From positions 62,001-126,000 of the forward strand of contig JAQMWT010000047.1 of the NCBI GenBank assembly GCA_029834535.1: a stretch of 64,000 nucleotides of DNA, written 5' to 3'. The translations under genes and the position numbers were made by a program. Below are positions 62,201-64,000 of the stretch, in pieces. The notes beneath the pieces were generated by a model. That model had not been told where the DNA came from. It did not search any database and was given only the letters and a program-made list of their open reading frames with translations. Source of the stretch: Chrysophaeum taylorii. Taxonomy: Eukaryota; Sar; Pelagophyceae; Pelagomonadales; Pelagomonadaceae. The first letter of the stretch is position 1. Each line of letters begins with the position of its first letter.

Positions 62201-64000
62201 CTGGGCACTCGAACGGAGGTGGGTTTCGGGCTCGAAATTCGGTCTGCGGTCATGTATTATGCGTGCGGTTTATACAACGAGATTATTTTGCGCACCAAAA
62301 CACGACGGGCATGACCATGAACTTCTCGCGACACGAGTTCGTGCTTGGCCAATCGTCGAAGATATGCTCCGAAGATGTTGAAGTCATTCTCTCGGAGTCT
62401 TTGAGGCACGAAGCGACAAGCAATCCGGTGTTTGTTTTCTTCGAGCCATCGCCACAAAGCATCAAATGAAACCCGGCCCGATTTTTTCGGATCAAGTGCG
62501 ATGATAGCCGCCTGGCAGGCAAAATGAACGACGAAAGGCGTAGGTGCGGGTTGACGCACCGCGGTGTCTTTCTCTTTGAGCCACACTCCTTTCGACCGGA
62601 GTAACGACATCGCTTCGTGATATCCCAAGGTCCCTGTGCCTGCAACATCGGCACGCATGAAAGCGGCGCGCCATTTAACCTTTGTGCTGTTCATAGGGGG
62701 GTCGTGCTTCATCGACTTCTTGACAAATTGAAGGGCCCACCGCCCAGTGGACGACTCTAGGCATAACGATGTTCGAAGTGTTGTGATTTGGTTGGCGCTA
62801 CGAAGCCAGTACAACTCTGCAGCTGAACGAAGAGCCTCTTGTTCCCGCGCATTCTCACGAAGCGAATCAAGATGTTTTAGAGCTGCCTTGATCCGTATGC
62901 GACGCTGAATCAGAGCTGAGGCGTCAAATCTCACCTTAACTTTGCGGGAGCGGTCCTCGGCGTGCTGAATGCGAATTTTGCAACCTCGCCAGACGTGTTG
63001 GAGATAGCGTGCGCTGCGATGTTCACGTTTCTCTCGGTGCCGCTGGAGCCACCCTTTCAGAATCGGGCCCATGGAGACCACGAGCTTTGCCAGCGCCAGT
63101 TCATGGCGTCTCTCGCGCGCGGCTTGGCGCCCGATTCGCGCACGCCAGCGCGCCTGCATCTTGATCGTCGCCGAGACGCGCCGTTGATTCCAGTGGCGTA
63201 TCGGCCGCTGCAGAAATTTCGCTGCCGCTTGATCCCGACGAATAGCTTCTTGATTTATTTCGCGTTGTCGAGCACCGCGAAAATGGGCCTTGAATCGAGT
63301 GATCGCATAGTTCATGCAGCCCAAGTGTCTGCGGAAGTTCCGTTGAAGACGAATTGCTGCAACATGTGCCGCGTTTGTATAGACGAACACGTCTGGACGT
63401 TCCAACGGAGCAGAGTCTTTATTCGACAGCTTTGGCCGAAGCTGGTTCGCCTCGTACAACGATGCAGCAGCTTCGAAGTGTTTGTATGCGGCAGACGTAT
63501 CGCCTCGCTTTTTCGCGTCTTCACCGAGGATTCGTTGCCACTCGGCTTTTTGAGCCTGTGCTTTAGCAACGAGATCTGTTGTAGTGAGTCGCGCACTTCG
63601 TGGATTCGAGCGGTTGTTGTCAGCCACGGGAGCAGCGAGAGCGATTGTTGCGTTCGGATGCGACAAGAGCACGTCTGAATGGCAATATACCATGGTACTG
63701 TCGAGGGGCTCAGCCAAGGTCGATGCGATCTTGTCGATGTGAAGCTCGTCTGCGATCGATGCCTCGTCTATCACTGCCTTGCGTCGCATGACCATTTCCA
63801 TCGATTCCATAATGCTCTCCTGCGTGTCGGTATCGTTGACCTCTTCGGGCGGTTCCTCTCGTGCGATGAACTCAGCCAATCGCAACTGCAAATCTCGTTG
63901 CTTGCTGTTGTGTTTGTTGGGAGGGACGGACGATGATAGCGTATATGTTTCGGCGGCGGATAATTTCTGCTGGCGCACTTTGGGTGACGACGCAAGGCCA
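59279..64000 (-). CDS. Large IQ-motif / EF-hand protein with a zinc-finger-like segment, 5' end off the right edge; three exons seen
   Basis: Exons: 64000 (open at the edge) to 62296; 62243-61491; 61429-59279. The introns are 52 bp (GTGCGC to CCGCAG) and 61 bp (GTAAGT to CGCAG), both phase 0. About 1,536 residues are visible. The first exon carries IQ-like motifs, which bind calmodulin-type light chains: AAIRLQRNFRRHLG, ATIKMQARWRARIGRQ, SARYLQHVWRGCKIR, SALIQRRIRIK. EF-hand-like segments: FMRADVAGTGTLGYHEAMSL, IIALDPKKSGRVSFDALWRW, ELVDMENRGRLNHGELGLLF and FKWFDTESQGSLSIEILGDL. A CPAC segment (FECPACRRPFALFTEWWGHF) with His looks like a zinc finger. The set suggests a calcium-responsive cytoskeletal or ciliary scaffold. 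No named family is recognised. Confidence 0.78.

Overview
The window is nuclear DNA from a GC-rich, gene-dense, intron-poor unicellular eukaryote. The genes are eukaryotic: the U5 snRNP GTPase, RNA polymerase I/III subunit AC19, a DDX56/Dbp9 helicase, an ABCC transporter, Elongin A, a heat-shock-factor DNA-binding domain and a DLEC1-type flagellar protein. Introns are rare and very short (28 to 87 bp), often starting GTGCGT and ending CGCAG. Many genes lie only 4 to 30 bp apart, and one convergent pair shares bases of its stop codons. Motile-flagellum, sulfotransferase and TauE/SafE genes together with this compact, GC-rich style suggest a photosynthetic stramenopile (pelagophyte-like alga) or a similar protist. 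That placement is inference, not proof.

Layout. 1-4.6 kb: a DLEC1-like flagellar gene (off the left edge) divergent from a ubiquitin-like-domain gene. 4.6-7.4 kb: accessory DNA with a decayed Helitron helicase and dispersed repeats. 7.4-16.1 kb: an HSF-RING gene, two tail-to-tail metallophosphoesterases and EFTUD2/Snu114. 16.2-21.7 kb: a Ty1/copia element with identical 96-bp LTRs, inserted between EFTUD2 and an Elongin A-like gene, which would otherwise be about 190 bp apart. 21.8-31.1 kb: a tight train of Elongin A-like, unknown and APE2 genes, then RPAC2 (stop codons overlapping APE2) and a full-length ABCC transporter. 32.1-38.5 kb: four minus-strand genes: a TauD/Ldh2 fusion, a small secreted protein, a sulfotransferase and a glycosyltransferase-like gene. 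38.5-42.2 kb: transposon debris (Helitron, MULE), minisatellites and a 157-bp-arm inverted repeat. 42.2-50.7 kb: DDX56/Dbp9, a METTL21-like methyltransferase, a TauE/SafE permease and a possible small mitochondrial protein. 51.0-58.5 kb: a protein of about 2,500 residues with a PDZ-like domain, a long coiled coil, 24 WH2-like motifs and a proline-rich tail. 59.3-64.0 kb: a large IQ/EF-hand protein running off the right edge.

How the genes fit together. Most genes are unrelated housekeeping neighbours (splicing, transcription, DNA repair, ribosome biogenesis). Three proteins point to flagellar or cytoskeletal biology (DLEC1-like, WH2-array, IQ/EF-hand). The TauD/Ldh2 fusion, two sulfotransferase-related genes and the TauE/SafE permease give a loose sulfur theme, which is speculative. 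The most unusual item is the WH2-array gene, whose layout looks like a multi-actin-binding filament organiser or nucleator. Next are the HSF-RING fusion, the TFIIS N-domain nested in an Elongin A homology region, and the TauD/Ldh2 fusion.
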